Positions 1 to 11,648 of a stretch of 64,000 bases of DNA are shown here, in pieces. Numbering within the stretch: position 1 is the stretch's first letter; the number at the start of each line of letters is the position of its first letter. Under the pieces are notes generated by a model that ran no database searches, had not been told where the DNA came from, and saw only the letters and a list, made by a program, of their open reading frames with translations. Source of the DNA: Knoxdaviesia capensis (Eukaryota; Ascomycota; Sordariomycetes; Microascales; Gondwanamycetaceae); the NCBI GenBank assembly GCA_001510575.1, contig LNGK01000002.1:217271-281270 (forward strand). Reading direction: 5' to 3'. Made by a program: the position numbers and the translations under genes.

Positions 1-3000
1 CCGCTACTGCAGCTGCGTTGTGTCTGGGCTGAAGTCCTGCATCTCAGACCTGCAGCAGCGTGCGTACCGAATGAGAAAAACCACTCACGGAGGGGCCTCT
101 GGGGGACGTCATACAATGCCTTTCGAGAGTGCTCTTCTTCCTTTCTCAATACCCTAGAGTCTGGACCTTCTCACATATCACCACACTACTCGTTCCTTTT
201 GGGCTTCGCTGTTCCTTCTTTCTGTGCTGTGGGCCCTTCTCCAACCCTGGGATCCAATAAATAGGTTTCTTTTCCTGTGCCGCGCCGGATTTGTCGTTTT
301 CAGAATTCCTATCTCGGCCCATGTGGTGGTTGCTCGTACTGTACTGTACAGTACATTCAGTACAGTATGCATCCTATATTGGAGGGGGCTTGGGATCTGG
401 AAGAGTCGACAGGGAAAAAAGACTGACAAGATTTCTGTTGACCTGCCTTTTTCTTTTCTGTCTGGCCGTTCTGTTCATCCAGTCTCACTCACGAAGTCTC
501 GGTCCGCTTTTTTTCTCTCTCTCTCTCTTGCTGCTTCACATGCAAGGTAACGCGCGCGTTCCTCTCACTCTGCATATCCGATATGCAAGCGCACAAGCAC
601 CGTTCCAGCGACGACAGAGGAAAAAAAAGGCGCCCTCCGCTTTAAAAAATTCTCGTCTTAACTCTTCTCTTAAGATCCGATCCACTCTGGCCTTGACAAA
701 ACCGCAGACACACGGCAAACACACACAACAACAATGGGGCCGCCATCTTCGCACTACCGCCCGCTGCGGCACCTCTTCGCACCCACACGAAACAAGCCGG
801 TCAGAGACACTAAAGGTAACTGTGTATGCAGCTTGTACAGTAGGCCGTCCGTTCGCTCCCCCGAGGGCGAAAAGAAACCACGGAGCCGGAGACGCGCGCT
901 CTGCAAGGTGACGAGAAAGGTAAGAATGTGTATATACACACACACGCACACTAATCCACGGAAGAATACCATCATCACACACACGAAAAAAAAAACAACC
1001 AAAAAAACGCGCCGGCTCAACCGTGCTATGTGCTTAGTTGCGCCGGCCTCGCCTGCCTTTGAACCTTGCATATGCATCGCAGTAGTGTTTGAGACGTGAT
1101 TTTTCGTGTCAAGCCTACTACGACTCGTACCATATGCAGGTGGAGGATTCGGCGATTCTACTTTTTTTTTCCCTCGGTTCTTTTCTCTTCTACTGTATCC
1201 GGTGGGAATCCGAAAGACTGTCCTCACCTGTGTTAGCTCAGTCCTCTCTGTACGACTGAGCCATCATGCAGGATTCCGGGCACGGATACACATCCTACAT
1301 AAAGTGGTGAGGTGCGTGACTGACTGGTGGACAGACATCCGCCAGCCATTCGCCATGTATGCCCGCACAACAGAACCCTCCCCAAGCGAACAGACTGGAA
1401 CGCTTTTTATCAGACAGTTGTACTGGCCACTGGGCATCCAAAAAGGCCCTGCCGCCAGCCACAGCTTATATAGTGTGTGTCGAGAGCGACCGTTCGCTTC
1501 CCTGGATGGACCCAGCGCCACACAGCCCGCCGACTTCCAGCGCTCCATTACAGAGCAGCGTGCGCGGTATAGTGGGTGCATCGCGTGCGTGTGTGTGTGC
1601 ACTGGGCCTCTCTTCCTGCTTGCTGCTCAACGCGGTCCACGGTGGTGGTCCCATATTATACGTAACAGTGCACACAACGACTGTATATCAAACACTCTGC
1701 AAGCTACTGCAGCATACAGACAGGGACAACGCCTGCGCTGACCTCCGACGCTATGCAAGCAGGATCAGACGAGGCAAAAAGCGAGCAAACACGAGCAGCA
1801 GGTTCGTCAGATATCACACCTTGATGCTATTCACACGCAGGTACACACATCTTCATCCCAAGACGGGGGGCAGATAAGAAACACACACACCCACATACTG
1901 TGCATATACACACACACAATCCAGACCGAGAGAGAAAAGAGAAACTGTCCAGAAAGTGCTTGGTCCCCCTTGACGAAAATTTTCGTGCTGAGATGCATGT
2001 TCCACCGTGCGTTTTTTCTTGCTTTTGCTGGTGGTGATGGAATCCATCAGATTGTGGTATTCGCGTTTTTTTAGTCTACGTCGTTTCTTCTTCCCGCCGT
2101 TGCTTTTTGCTCAGTATCTACTGTGGTATACTCCCTTTTGCCCTGGCCGTCCCTCTCCGCTCTTCCAATCGACGTGGACACGCAAATCTGTGCACGGACA
2201 AACCAAGACACCAGAGGCAGAAAAAAAAATAGATAGCCGAACACACATGGGAGAGAGCAAAATGGAAAGAAAACGGCCCCAACGTAGTGTGGTGCTAGAA
2301 TGGAGGGGCCCTTTTGCAACTTTTTTGTTTCTTGTCCAAGAACGACGGGAAGAAACACTAACAGAAGTCGTTGAAGAAGGGATGCTTATCTCCCTTTTAC
2401 ACCGCCGTTGGCCCCCAGGAAAACACCAAGTATTGGAAGAACAAACAAACCAGAGAAACCGCAGCCAAGGCAAGCGAGCGAGCAAGCAGACCAACTCATA
2501 CCGACCAAGAGATAGGTACAGTACTGTAGATATCACCGTTTTTCGTTTGGCGGAGACAGAGAGAGAGAGTCCCTCCCACCGAGGCCCTCTTTTTTGACAG
2601 AAAAGCCACAGTTCATCGGGATTAAACGCAGACCAGAAAACCCGGCAAGTCGATGAAGGAATGAGGAGACGACGACGGGTGCAAGACACACTTAAAAGAC
2701 ACTTCCCACAGCCATGTCTGAACCGCCTGCGAGAGAGACATGCAAAGGCGAGACACACTTTTGGAGGCGGGAATATCTACAGTACAGTACTGTGCTGTAC
2801 TATACAGTACTTGCTGCACTGCAGTTGGACACCACTTGGGGCATATGGAGATGTGCTCAGACGCCGACTCCGCTAGAAGCCCATCCTCAACGGGCCACCA
2901 GAACACTCGCAGAAGAGGCCCGAGAAGATCTGTGACGGACGGTTGCTTTGAAGCTGTGCTCTGGCCTTTCTTGGTCTTTCTTGGTAGACACAGACACTTG

Positions 3001-4069
3001 CGGCCGATCAGACCGTCTTTCTTCGTGTTCAACTGCCGTTCTACGGTTTTCGTATCTATCTCTCAACCTGTGAATAGTATCACACAGTCCGATGCACGTA
3101 CAGTACTGGATCGGTACGTACCTCTCCAACCTCGCACGGAAGGCAACCACGGCTGCCTCTCTGACTCTCTCACTCGCTCCTTCTGCAAGCCGTGCCGTGT
3201 GCCCGTCTGTCTGGCCACCGCAAAAGAGAGGCAGGTCCGGCCCAGGTTACGTACGATATAAGTCAGTCTGGCAAGGACGCCGACGCCAGGGAGCAAAGGC
3301 AAGGAAAGACCACACGCCAGAAACCTGGAGGCAGGAAGGCCACATATCTGCAGACATCCTCCCATATCCAGACGTCCAAGATAGCAAAGAGCCACCAGGA
3401 ACGGGGCCTCCCCAAACAAGCAAAAGTGAGAGCCGACAGAAAGATAGTGACTACAAGAAAAAGAGTGTAAAACGACCGAATGCCGTCTAAAAAGTGACAG
3501 ACCATCCAAAACCACCACCCACGTTCTCTCATCTTTTTTCCATTCGGGGGAACAGGGAATAGAGAATCCTAGTGGTTTTTTTTCTGTCCCCATAGAATTA
3601 GGCGACATGGGTCTGTCTCTTGGGAATATGATCTTTTCTTTTCTTTTGCTGGGATGGCCTTGGGTGGGTGCTCTTTCTCTCTTTTGGGGGGGTGGAGGTT
3701 AATACTTGGGGGGGGGGGGGCGCTGGTTACTTGGGTTTTTTGGTGCACTCCCTCATGAACTTTCCCGCCTCTGTCGCTATCTTTCCCACACCACACCGTT
3801 GCTGAATTCCACTCCCCCCCCCTAATCCCCCCAAGTCTCTCTCTTTTTCGTGCTGGTCGCTCTTTCCCACTCCCTCCTGGCCCTTGGCCGCCCACCCACA
3901 CCCCCCTCCTTCCTTCTAAGCGTTCTGGGATTGACTCTTTCCCACACCTCTGGAAACCGACTTCCCTTCCAACCTGTGAAGTGACTGCACCAGTCGCACT
4001 TCCATCTTCTGGAAAGTGCGCCTGAGTATAGTGGCAGCAACGGCCAACTTACATACATATCCTGTCCAT
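1..4069. other. Intergenic DNA, no gene recognised
   Basis: No stretch here has recognisable domains, a codon-biased frame or a convincing exon-intron pattern. The longest open frames (about 200 codons on either strand) overlap each other and translate to low-complexity sequence. What is present: CA/TG microsatellites (around 938-990, 1590 and 1885-1920), poly-A and poly-G runs (12 G near 3709-3720), and several self-complementary GTACTGTAC/GTACAGTAC clusters (335-370, 2515-2530, 2778-2810, 3097-3120). It probably contains distal regulatory DNA for the zinc-finger gene downstream, which is inference. Confidence 0.6.
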
Positions 4070-5475
4070 CGCTCCTTCCCTCAACTACCATCGTCCTCCT
4101 TCCCTCTCATCATCTACTACTTCTACTTCTCCTTCCCCCGGACAATCCTCATAATCCATCCGTCTCCCTCTCTTCTTTTTCTTTTCACTTCTTCTCTTTC
4201 TAGATTTTATATTTGTTATTTATATTGTTGCTTCTTCTTCTTTCTTCCATTCCCTCATTCTCATCTCTTCCCGTCTTCCATCACGTCTTCTATATATAGT
4301 CCTCGACAGTCTTCGTCTTCGTTGACCATCAAGATATATATCACAAGGCTTGCCCCCTCTCCCCCAAAGACTATCTTGAAGAGGCCTTCACCAGAAAAAG
4401 AAAAACGAAGCCGTTTATTTGTGTTTTGATACTTTTTCATATATACACCTTTGTTGTTCCGTATATATATACACGATCCCTCTTACATGCTTTTGCTGCT
4501 GCATCATCGTTCTTGAGCCTTCATCACTTGCTCGCTCCCATTTACTCACCCGTCTTTCTATATATATCTACCCATCCTCCCACCTCACATCTGCCCAGAT
4601 CATCCATCTCTTGGAACGGGTCACTCTCCATGTCCAGCACCAGCTTCTTCTAAGCCAACCAGCTGTTCTGCTCCCACCCACAATCCTCTTTTAGCCTTGA
4701 GTGCATCTGTCTCGACGCTTTCTTGCGGTTTCTTGTGTCTCAAGAAATCCCAACAGGAATACGAAACTAAAAAGACGCTCGGCTTGTCCACTCATTCCAG
4801 ACAACTGCTCCGAGACGCCGGAGTCGCTCCATCCTTAGGCCTTTTGCCCAAACTCGCGCGTGTACAACCTCCAAAAAAGCCTCTTGAAATCCGTTGCTAG
4901 AACCAGCCTTTGTTTCCTCCCCTCCAATCCCAAAATCTCACGTTGTACATCTATGCTCGCCAAAACCACCTTTTTATAATACTTCGCTTTTTTAATCAAC
5001 CGCGGAACGTTTCGCCGGTATCTTCCATTCTCAACCACCCAATTGATCGTCTGTGCCACAAGGAAAACTTGAGTGTTTTTGGCTTTCTCAGACCTGCAAC
5101 ATCCGGCAGAATCAGCATCTTCGCTCTCTGACTGGCTGCTCAAAACCGTTTTTGATTGTTTTTCTTGGTTAGGTGAGTTGTCTTCAAGCCGCTCGTGTCA
5201 ACATGTCTCGGACTGGCGAGAAATGCCATCACACAATAGGAACATGGGCTTTGGTGTCATTTATGGCATCTGATTTCCTGGCTTTCTGATTGTCCACTGG
5301 CTGGCTTTGCCTGTTGGAAATGTAACGAGATGGGCCGCCTCTTTACCCCACGAATCCGGTGTGCTAACGCGTCATCTCTGCTGTCCCCAACAGGCCGTCT
5401 TTTTATCGATCGAGAGAACCCCGTCTCACTTTTGACAGAAATTCCCGCCCTTCTGCTCTTCGCAAACACCCCAAA
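4070..5475 (+). promoter_or_regulatory. CT-rich promoter and long 5' leader of the Msn2-like gene
   Basis: From about 4070 to 4330 the + strand is strongly pyrimidine-rich, followed by TATATA-type runs (4290-4300, 4458-4470 and 4558-4570) and then leader-like sequence up to the ATG at 5476. CT-rich blocks before the transcription start are common in filamentous fungal promoters. The leader appears to contain one intron (5173-5393). The transcription start cannot be fixed from sequence alone. Confidence 0.45.
5173..5393 (+). other. Probable intron in the 5' UTR of the Msn2-like gene
   Basis: A strong donor (GTGAGT at 5173) pairs with a CAG acceptor at 5391-5393. A GCTAAC branch-point-like motif lies at 5363-5368, the expected distance upstream of the acceptor. 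The 221-bp interval lies wholly before the start codon, so splicing would only remodel the leader. Confidence 0.5.
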
Positions 5476-7505
5476 ATGGATTCCTCCAACATGTTGAACG
5501 TGATGGCTGCAGGCCAAGTTCCCTTCTACTTCTACGACAACAAGCAACAGCCTGGTCTGTCGCACATGCACATCTACCACCCCTCGACTCCCGTGTACTC
5601 GCGCCCAAACTCGTCGTGCTCGCAACAGATGCCCACTCTGTACAGCAATGGTCCTGCTCTGAGCAGCATGACTCCCATGTCTGCACAATCGCTGGAAGCC
5701 ACCGGCAAGTCGCCCGCCGAGTTGATGCTCCGCACCGATCTTGAGGCTCTCTACTACCCGGCCACGCCGCCTCTGTCGACTGCTAGCAGCGCCATCAGCA
5801 GCCCTGGCAGCTGCGATCCTCTCCAGACTCCGATGAACCCCATGTTCTCGGGTCTCGATGGCCTGGATTCGATGAAGAACCCCTTCGACAACCTGGAGAA
5901 GACTCTGGATTGGGCCAGCTGCGGATCACCGCCCATGACTCCTCGTAAGTTTTATTCTACACTTTCGAACAATGCCATGAAGAAGCACGTTGGGGACAAA
6001 GAACACGCAGTACAATGTGTCTTGTATGTCTGTTTTTGGGTGTGTTTGCAAGGTCAAAGCACAAAGCCCATAGAAGCAAATCAGCTGCAGTCGTTGGGTG
6101 TTTTTTGTGGAGACAGACGACAGGATGGTTGCCAAGGGGCAGATGATCCTCGTTAACATTTTAAGCTGTTTGTAAGCTTGAAGCTTAACTAACCCCTTTT
6201 TTCTCTTGACTTTTCTTTTCCTCGACAGAATATCTTCATGGTCAACAATTGCCCACTCCTCCCACTTCCGCAGCTCCTGCCGACCTCATCTCAACTGCTT
6301 CGTGCCCGTCTCTTTCGCCTTCGCCTTCGCCGTACGCTGCTTCGGTTGCCTCTGAGACCGACAATACCGAGTTCCTCGATCCCCGGAACCTGACCGTCTC
6401 GTCGGCTTCTTCCGTCTCTGACAGCCCTCTGTCCGGAAACACCAGCCCCGTGGCCGCCCAGACCGAGTTTTCCGCCTCGACTCTGGTTGAGGACGAGCTG
6501 ACTACCGAGTCCACCCTGGCTGACTCGTCGGTGCTGTCTCTCGAGTCTACCAGCTTCGACTTCAGCCACGACGATACCACCACTCTCCTGCCGTTTGACG
6601 ATCTCTCTGATCTGGAGTCGGAGGTTGACTACGTGGCCGGAATTGTCAACGACATTGCCAGCCAGCTCTCGTCGCCTTCTCACGATTCGTGCGCTGCCTT
6701 GGCTGCTCACAACCACCTCGGCTCGCTGCCCTCATCGCCCATTGAGATCCGTCGCCCGCGTGCCTGCACTGGCTCCAGTGTTGTGTCTCTGGGCCACGCC
6801 AGTTTCCTCGGCAGCGAAGACGACCTGTCGTTTGACGAGACTGACAGCTTCGTGTTCACCCACATCCACACCCCCTCGGACTCGAGCCTGTCCAGTGTGG
6901 ACATTGACGAGTCTCACCGTGACAAGCGCGTGAAAGCCAGCCCCTCTGAAGTGTGCACGAGCATGGCTGCTTCGGGATCTTCCGGCGCCGCCGAGTCGAC
7001 CGGTGTGTCGGCCGGTGCTGTTGACTCGACCAACGGGTCCTCGGTTGCTGACGCTGCCGGTGCCGGCGGTGCTAACTCCAACCTGCCCATTAACCGCCGT
7101 GGTCGCAAGCAGTCTCTGACTGACGACCCGTCCAAGACGTTTGTGTGCGATCTGTGCAACCGACGCTTCCGTCGCCAGGAGCATCTGAAGCGTCACTACC
7201 GCTCGCTGCATACCCATGACAAGCCCTTTGAGTGCAACGAGTGTGGCAAGAAGTTCTCGCGCAGCGACAACCTGGCCCAGCACTCGCGCACTCACGGCAG
7301 CGGCGCCATTGTCATGGACGTGCTTGATGCCGAAGAGGCCCAGTTGTACGGCCACTCCCTCCTTGGTCCCGGCGGCGTCGGCAGCGAGGAGTACCAGAAC
7401 TTTGGCAAGGTCCTCTTCCAGGTGGCCGCCGATCTTCCGGGTAGCTCCAGCGACATGTCGGAAGATGGCATGAGCAACAAGAAGAAGCGCAAGAGATCTG
7501 AGTAG
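5476..7505 (+). CDS. msn2: Msn2/Msn4-type C2H2 zinc-finger stress regulator
   Basis: Predicted nuclear transcription factor that binds stress-response elements (AGGGG/CCCCT). Two exons, 5476-5944 and 6229-7505, give 581 residues; the 284-bp intron has a GTAAGT donor, a TTAACTAAC branch site and an acceptor ending GACAG, and the join restores a Gln codon. Two adjacent C2H2 fingers lie near the C-terminus: C463/C466/H479/H484 and C492/C495/H508/H512, with the RRQEHLKRH and RSDNLAQH recognition helices of the Msn2/Msn4 (Seb1, MsnA) group. The rest is a long Ser/Thr/Pro-rich region, as expected for an activator, ending in a basic KKKRKR tail that could serve nuclear import. ATG 5476 is the first start in frame and sits in an AAAATGG context. 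It is flanked by about 5 kb upstream and 4 kb downstream without genes. The family assignment is firm; its targets here are not known. Confidence 0.92.
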
Positions 7506-8268
7506 ATGGCTCATTCTTTCTGAGCTTGACTAGTTTTCTTCTTCTTCTTCCCCCCCTAAAAATCATTTTTCTTCTTGACTGTTGTTTCTTCCTTTCTTCA
7601 TCCCTTTCTCTTCGATACTTTCGTTCACTGTATTCCTCTGCTTCGATTCACTCGTTTATTCCCCTATTTTTTGCATTCTCCTTCGTATCCCTCCCCTTAC
7701 AACAGTTCCTGCACCCATCAATATTGCATGCCCGACATGATACTTTATGACCTATTTCCCTCCGTTTTGGGGAGGCTTGTTTTTTCTGTTTGCACTTTTT
7801 TTTGAGCCTGTTTCTTTCTTTTTTTTCACTTTCGATTCTCAACTTGATACTCCCTGGTGGTGTGTTTATTTATACTTTTAAATTATCGTCAACTCGACCC
7901 TATAGATACAGTGTAAGAGGAGAAGATTTTTTCGGGGAGTTTTTGTAGCCGAACACAAAAAAAGGGTTGGCTGGTTTGGGTTGGCGATTATTTACTATCT
8001 TCTTTTTTTATGGAACATTTTTTTCATTTGGATCTGTCCTCTTTTCATTTCTCTCGTGTGATTTCTTGTTTCTCTTTCGTCTTGCATGTCTTATTTCGTT
8101 GTCAGAGTGCAGTTTGTACAGCAATCTGCTTTTACCGCTCGTAGTGAGTGTGTTTCTCTCGTCCACGGGGTCGGTCCATCACTGTCCCCAGAGTGTGTTT
8201 TCTTTTTTTGGAATTTCTGGTTCCCCCGGAACCCTTTTCGATTCTACATCTCACTTTTTCCCCCCCCC
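7506..8268. other. T-rich 3' flank of the Msn2-like gene
   Basis: This pyrimidine-rich stretch follows the stop codon, with long T and CTT runs, and ends in a poly-C run that enters the assembly gap. It probably carries the 3' UTR and polyadenylation region. No gene is visible. Confidence 0.5.
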
Positions 8269-8339
8269 NNNNNNNNNNNNNNNNNNNNNNNNNNNNNNNN
8301 NNNNNNNNNNNNNNNNNNNNNNNNNNNNNNNNNNNNNNN
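8269..8339. other. Assembly gap (71 N)
   Basis: The N run follows at least nine C residues. A long homopolymer is the likely reason the assembly could not be closed. Confidence 0.99.
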
Positions 8340-9975
8340 CCTTACGATGATACTTGAACACATACAAAAAAAAGGCTTGGGCTTTGGACATACACATCCA
8401 GAGCATGGAGGATGTCAAAAGATTGCATATGGATGGATACATCGCTTTTCTGATTTCCGAGCGGTTTGTCGTTTCCTTTCGATTCTGCACTTTCGTTTAG
8501 TACCCTTTTTACCTACCACACATATTTCTAGCTAGTGAATAACAAATGAGATTGATGTCTACTTGTACTTGCATGTGACTTGTGACTTGTCTCTGTGTTT
8601 GAGTTTTGATCTTGAGAATACTTGTTGGGCACGTCTCGTCTGATAGATATTTCGGGACCAAGTACTCCGGAACAGTCTCCGAAGCCGGTCTATAGTGTAT
8701 TGGGAAAGTGTATTCCACAAATAGTGAAACCCGCAAGTGTCGACATCCTTCCACCGGTATTTGAAGCTAGGCCTTCAATTTTTTCTTTCTTTTTTTTTTG
8801 TGTTGGGGGCCGTCCCGGTGGCTGGCGACTTCATTTTCTCTTCGAGGGAGAGCAACCTGGACGGCAGCGGACCGGTGGACTTTTCGAGATATGTTGGGTC
8901 GGTTGGAAGATCTTACCCAGGCGTACCGCGATTCCTGAGGGGGGCTGAACGGGCTGGGTGTTGACCCGGAGACTGGAGGCAGAGGGGAAGGAGAGGTTGG
9001 AGGAGGGGGGAGAGGCTGGCTCGGGTTGGAATGCCGGTGACGTGTCTTTCTGGGATGTCGTAGACCTTGGGTGGTGAGACACTTCTTTAAGTGGTTTTTT
9101 ATTTTTATTCTATTTTATTGTTTATTCATAAACCGCCACGTAGCTCACGATGGCAAAAGCGGAAAGAGAGAACCGAGAAAAACGAACCACTTGAAGTCTC
9201 CCTCCAACAACGCGTTGAAACAAAGAGTCCCCCCTCCCCCCAGGGAAACCACGGGAAGTGTCGGTCAGTCCATCACTCTCTGTGTGTTTGTGTGTCTATC
9301 GTGCCCCTCCATTCCCTTGAAAGGGGTGCAGCAAACAGTCAACGAGCGACGGTCGGTTAAGTGCTGAAGGGAGAGTGATGACGCGAGAGCGAGGGAGGGA
9401 TGAAAGAACCAAAAAAAATACCGAAAGGGAGAAGGGCGAGACTGGGGGCGAGGGGGGCGTGTAGCTTACTTAGCCAATGGGTATTGTGGTTTAGTGGCGC
9501 GAACCTAACAGCGGACGGACGGCAGGCTGCGGCGAAGGGATGAATAAAAAAGAGGGGCTTGTCGGCGCCGTGGTCCGAGTCTCTGCCGGGTCCTATTCAA
9601 GATAGGGAGGAAGGAGCGAGGAGGTAGCCAACGAACAAATCGGAGCTCTGCGCGGGAAGGTCCTGGCTATCTATGGTACCAAACAGACGTCTCCCGTCGC
9701 ACGAATCGCACCCTGGGGCTCATACCGCCAGGTGGGGCCGGAATGCGGCGGTCAGGCGGACATACTGCGGGCCCGCATTCTGGCGGACTTTGGGGCATTC
9801 AGTTACACAGAAACAGAACACACACGAGAAAGCAAAGAAGAGCGAAACTCAGTGTATGCGTGCCGTATCATTCCTCCTGTGCTGTGCCTACAGTGGAACG
9901 GCACGTAACTCCCTATACAAGCCAAGGGAAAAAAAATGCAAAAGGAACACCAACAGCCATCGAAGTGAATTGAAG
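8340..9975. other. Intergenic DNA, nothing recognised
   Basis: Mixed-composition DNA without a supported gene. Purine-rich stretches occur from about 8950 to 9060 and from 9360 to 9460. Confidence 0.5.
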
Positions 9976-10047
9976 AGGTGGTTTACATGACAGCACTGGG
10001 TGCTAAATCAAAGGCTCCGGTTCTTCAACTCAAACCACTAGACCATT
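9976..10047 (-). repeat. tRNA-like segment, copy 1 of a direct duplication
   Basis: This 72-bp segment recurs at 10795-10863 in the same orientation, with about 80-85% identity by eye. On the minus strand it contains TGGTCTAGTGG, an RNA polymerase III A-box-like motif typical of tRNA D arms, then a CTTTGATTTAGC anticodon-arm-like stretch. I find no convincing B box and no acceptor-stem pairing, so it is not a functional tRNA gene. A tRNA-derived SINE or a decayed tRNA fragment is possible. Confidence 0.4.
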
Positions 10048-10125
10048 AATGGGTGTTCCGGAAGATGTCAACATGTTCGGGATATATAAAGTGTACACAC
10101 GCCGCGCCCCTGGGAAAGCGCGTAT

Positions 10126-10615
10126 GGGAAGGAGCGACCGGGGGGGTAACGAGAGTAGGAAGGAGCGGCTGGGGGGATATGATAGGGAAGGAGCGATCGG
10201 GGGACGGAGTAAGGAAAGAGCGCTTCGGGGTGGGATATGAGAGGGAAGGAACGATGGGATGGGATAGGAGATAGAAGGAGCGATCGGGGGATGGGATATA
10301 GTAGGGAAGGAGCGATCGGGGGACAGGATAAGAAGGAGCGATTCGGGGTGGGGTATAAGAGGGAAGGAACGATAGGGTGGGATAGGAGATAGAAGGAGCG
10401 ATCGGGGGATGGGATATAGTAGGGAAGGAGCGATCGGGGGATAGGATAAGAAGGAGCGATCGGGGTGGGATATGATAGGGCAGGAGCGATCGGGGGACGG
10501 GGTAAGGAAAGAGCGATTCGGGGTGGGATATGAGAGGGAAGGAACGGTGGGGTGGGATAGGAGACGGAAGGAGCGATCGGGGGATGGGATAAGGAAAGAG
10601 CGATGCTGGCAGGTA
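10126..10615. repeat. Minisatellite with higher-order structure
   Basis: About 17 units of 26-32 bp begin GAAGGAGCGATCGGGGG or a close variant. They fall into four subtypes repeating in the order A-B-C-D with a super-period near 118 bp: A ends GACRGRRTAAG, B has AAAGAGCGATTCGGGGTGGG, C has AAGGAACGATGGGATGGG, and D ends GATGGGATATAGTAGGG. The array gives a 202-codon open frame on the minus strand (10030-10638) only because unit lengths keep one frame partly open; I do not consider it a gene. Confidence 0.85.
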
Positions 10616-10794
10616 ATCAGGAGGTCTTCCCGAATCAACTTCCGATTCCGTGATTTTCGGAAATGAGATAAGAGCCTCTCCTCAAGCCTACCGGGTACCT
10701 AGTACATGTTGAAAGAAGGAAAGGGTGATGAGGAAAAAATAAAACTACAAGGAAAAGAGAAAGGCAAAACAACGGCCGAAGTCCAGGATTAATG

Positions 10795-10863
10795 AGGTGG
10801 TTTACATGACAGCACGGGGTGCCGAGTCGAAGGCCCCGGCTCATCAACTCCTACTAGACCATC
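10795..10863 (-). repeat. tRNA-like segment, copy 2
   Basis: Second copy of the 9976-10047 segment, on the far side of the minisatellite. It shares the GGTGGTTTACATGACAGCAC core. The differences are mostly transitions, and the A-box-like motif reads TGGTCTAGTAGG here. Confidence 0.4.
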
Positions 10864-11648
10864 ATATGCCATCCGTATTGAGTGTGACGTCGTCCCGAGT
10901 GAGGCTGGATTGGGGAGCTTGCGGCTGCCAGCTCCGGGATCCGTTCCGACACGGCGCAACCACCACGATTAACCCAGCCGAGCCGAAAGAAGGGGAGAAG
11001 GATGTCAGCCTTGATTCCAAAGGACACGGAGCCCAACCTAGGCCGGGGAAGCGTGCTCGATCAAACCCGCCAATCGTGTTGTCCCCTTCCCCCAAAAGGC
11101 CCGGCGGAGATATATGTGGGTCCGCGGCGGAAGCCGGCGGAAAGAGGGGCTTCCATTGAGTTTGCCGGAACCACCACTACAAAGAACCGTGAAGAAAGAC
11201 AGCGAGACTGCGACGATAAAAACAGACGGGGAACAAGAGACATACCCAGCGGTTCTTTCATGAATCTTGAATTTTCGACGAATTGACGCCTATGTGTATT
11301 TTTCGCCCGGAGTAAAAACGCAACGTCGACACGGCCTCACAGGGTCCTACGGCGCAGGCTCGTGGCTGGACGAATTGGACACCCCGGAGCCAAAGCTGAG
11401 AAGTCCACTCTAAGCAGAGAAGAGAGAGCAGGCCTAATGACACATCGAATGCTCCGAGCCGGCGTAAGATGGAGGGGGAACTGAGGACGCCCGTCAGCAA
11501 AGCCAAACAACGCGGTATCCACCGTGGGCTTACATGTGCAGAGTCGCGGGTATATCTAGCGGCGGCACCCCAAGCAATCGACAAGAACAGAACAGAAGAC
11601 CCGGTGCCAATCCCTGACCCACTGACGACATCGAAAAAGGAAAAGAAA
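10864..11648. promoter_or_regulatory. Upstream region of the flavoenzyme gene
   Basis: No gene is visible. It precedes the ATG at 11649. A GTATATCTA stretch near 11548 could act as a TATA element, and the ATG has an A-rich context (GAAAATG). Confidence 0.35.

Noticed and set aside
291..911. Long overlapping ORFs in the first 5 kb on both strands
   Set aside because: Low complexity, mutually overlapping, no domain, no intron signals and no codon bias like the real genes.
5945..6156. Read-through of exon 1 of the Msn2-like gene (226-codon ORF)
   Set aside because: The extension past the GTAAGT donor is intronic; splicing continues the conserved protein.
9976..10047. Functional tRNA gene
   Set aside because: An A-box-like motif is present, but no B box, acceptor stem or complete cloverleaf can be drawn.
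10126..10615. CRISPR-like regular repeat
   Set aside because: Units are contiguous with no unique spacers, and the genome is eukaryotic.
10030..10638. 202-codon open frame on the minus strand (RSFLxPSPDRSF-like repeats)
   Set aside because: It is the direct translation of the minisatellite; units vary in length and the composition is unlike any protein domain.
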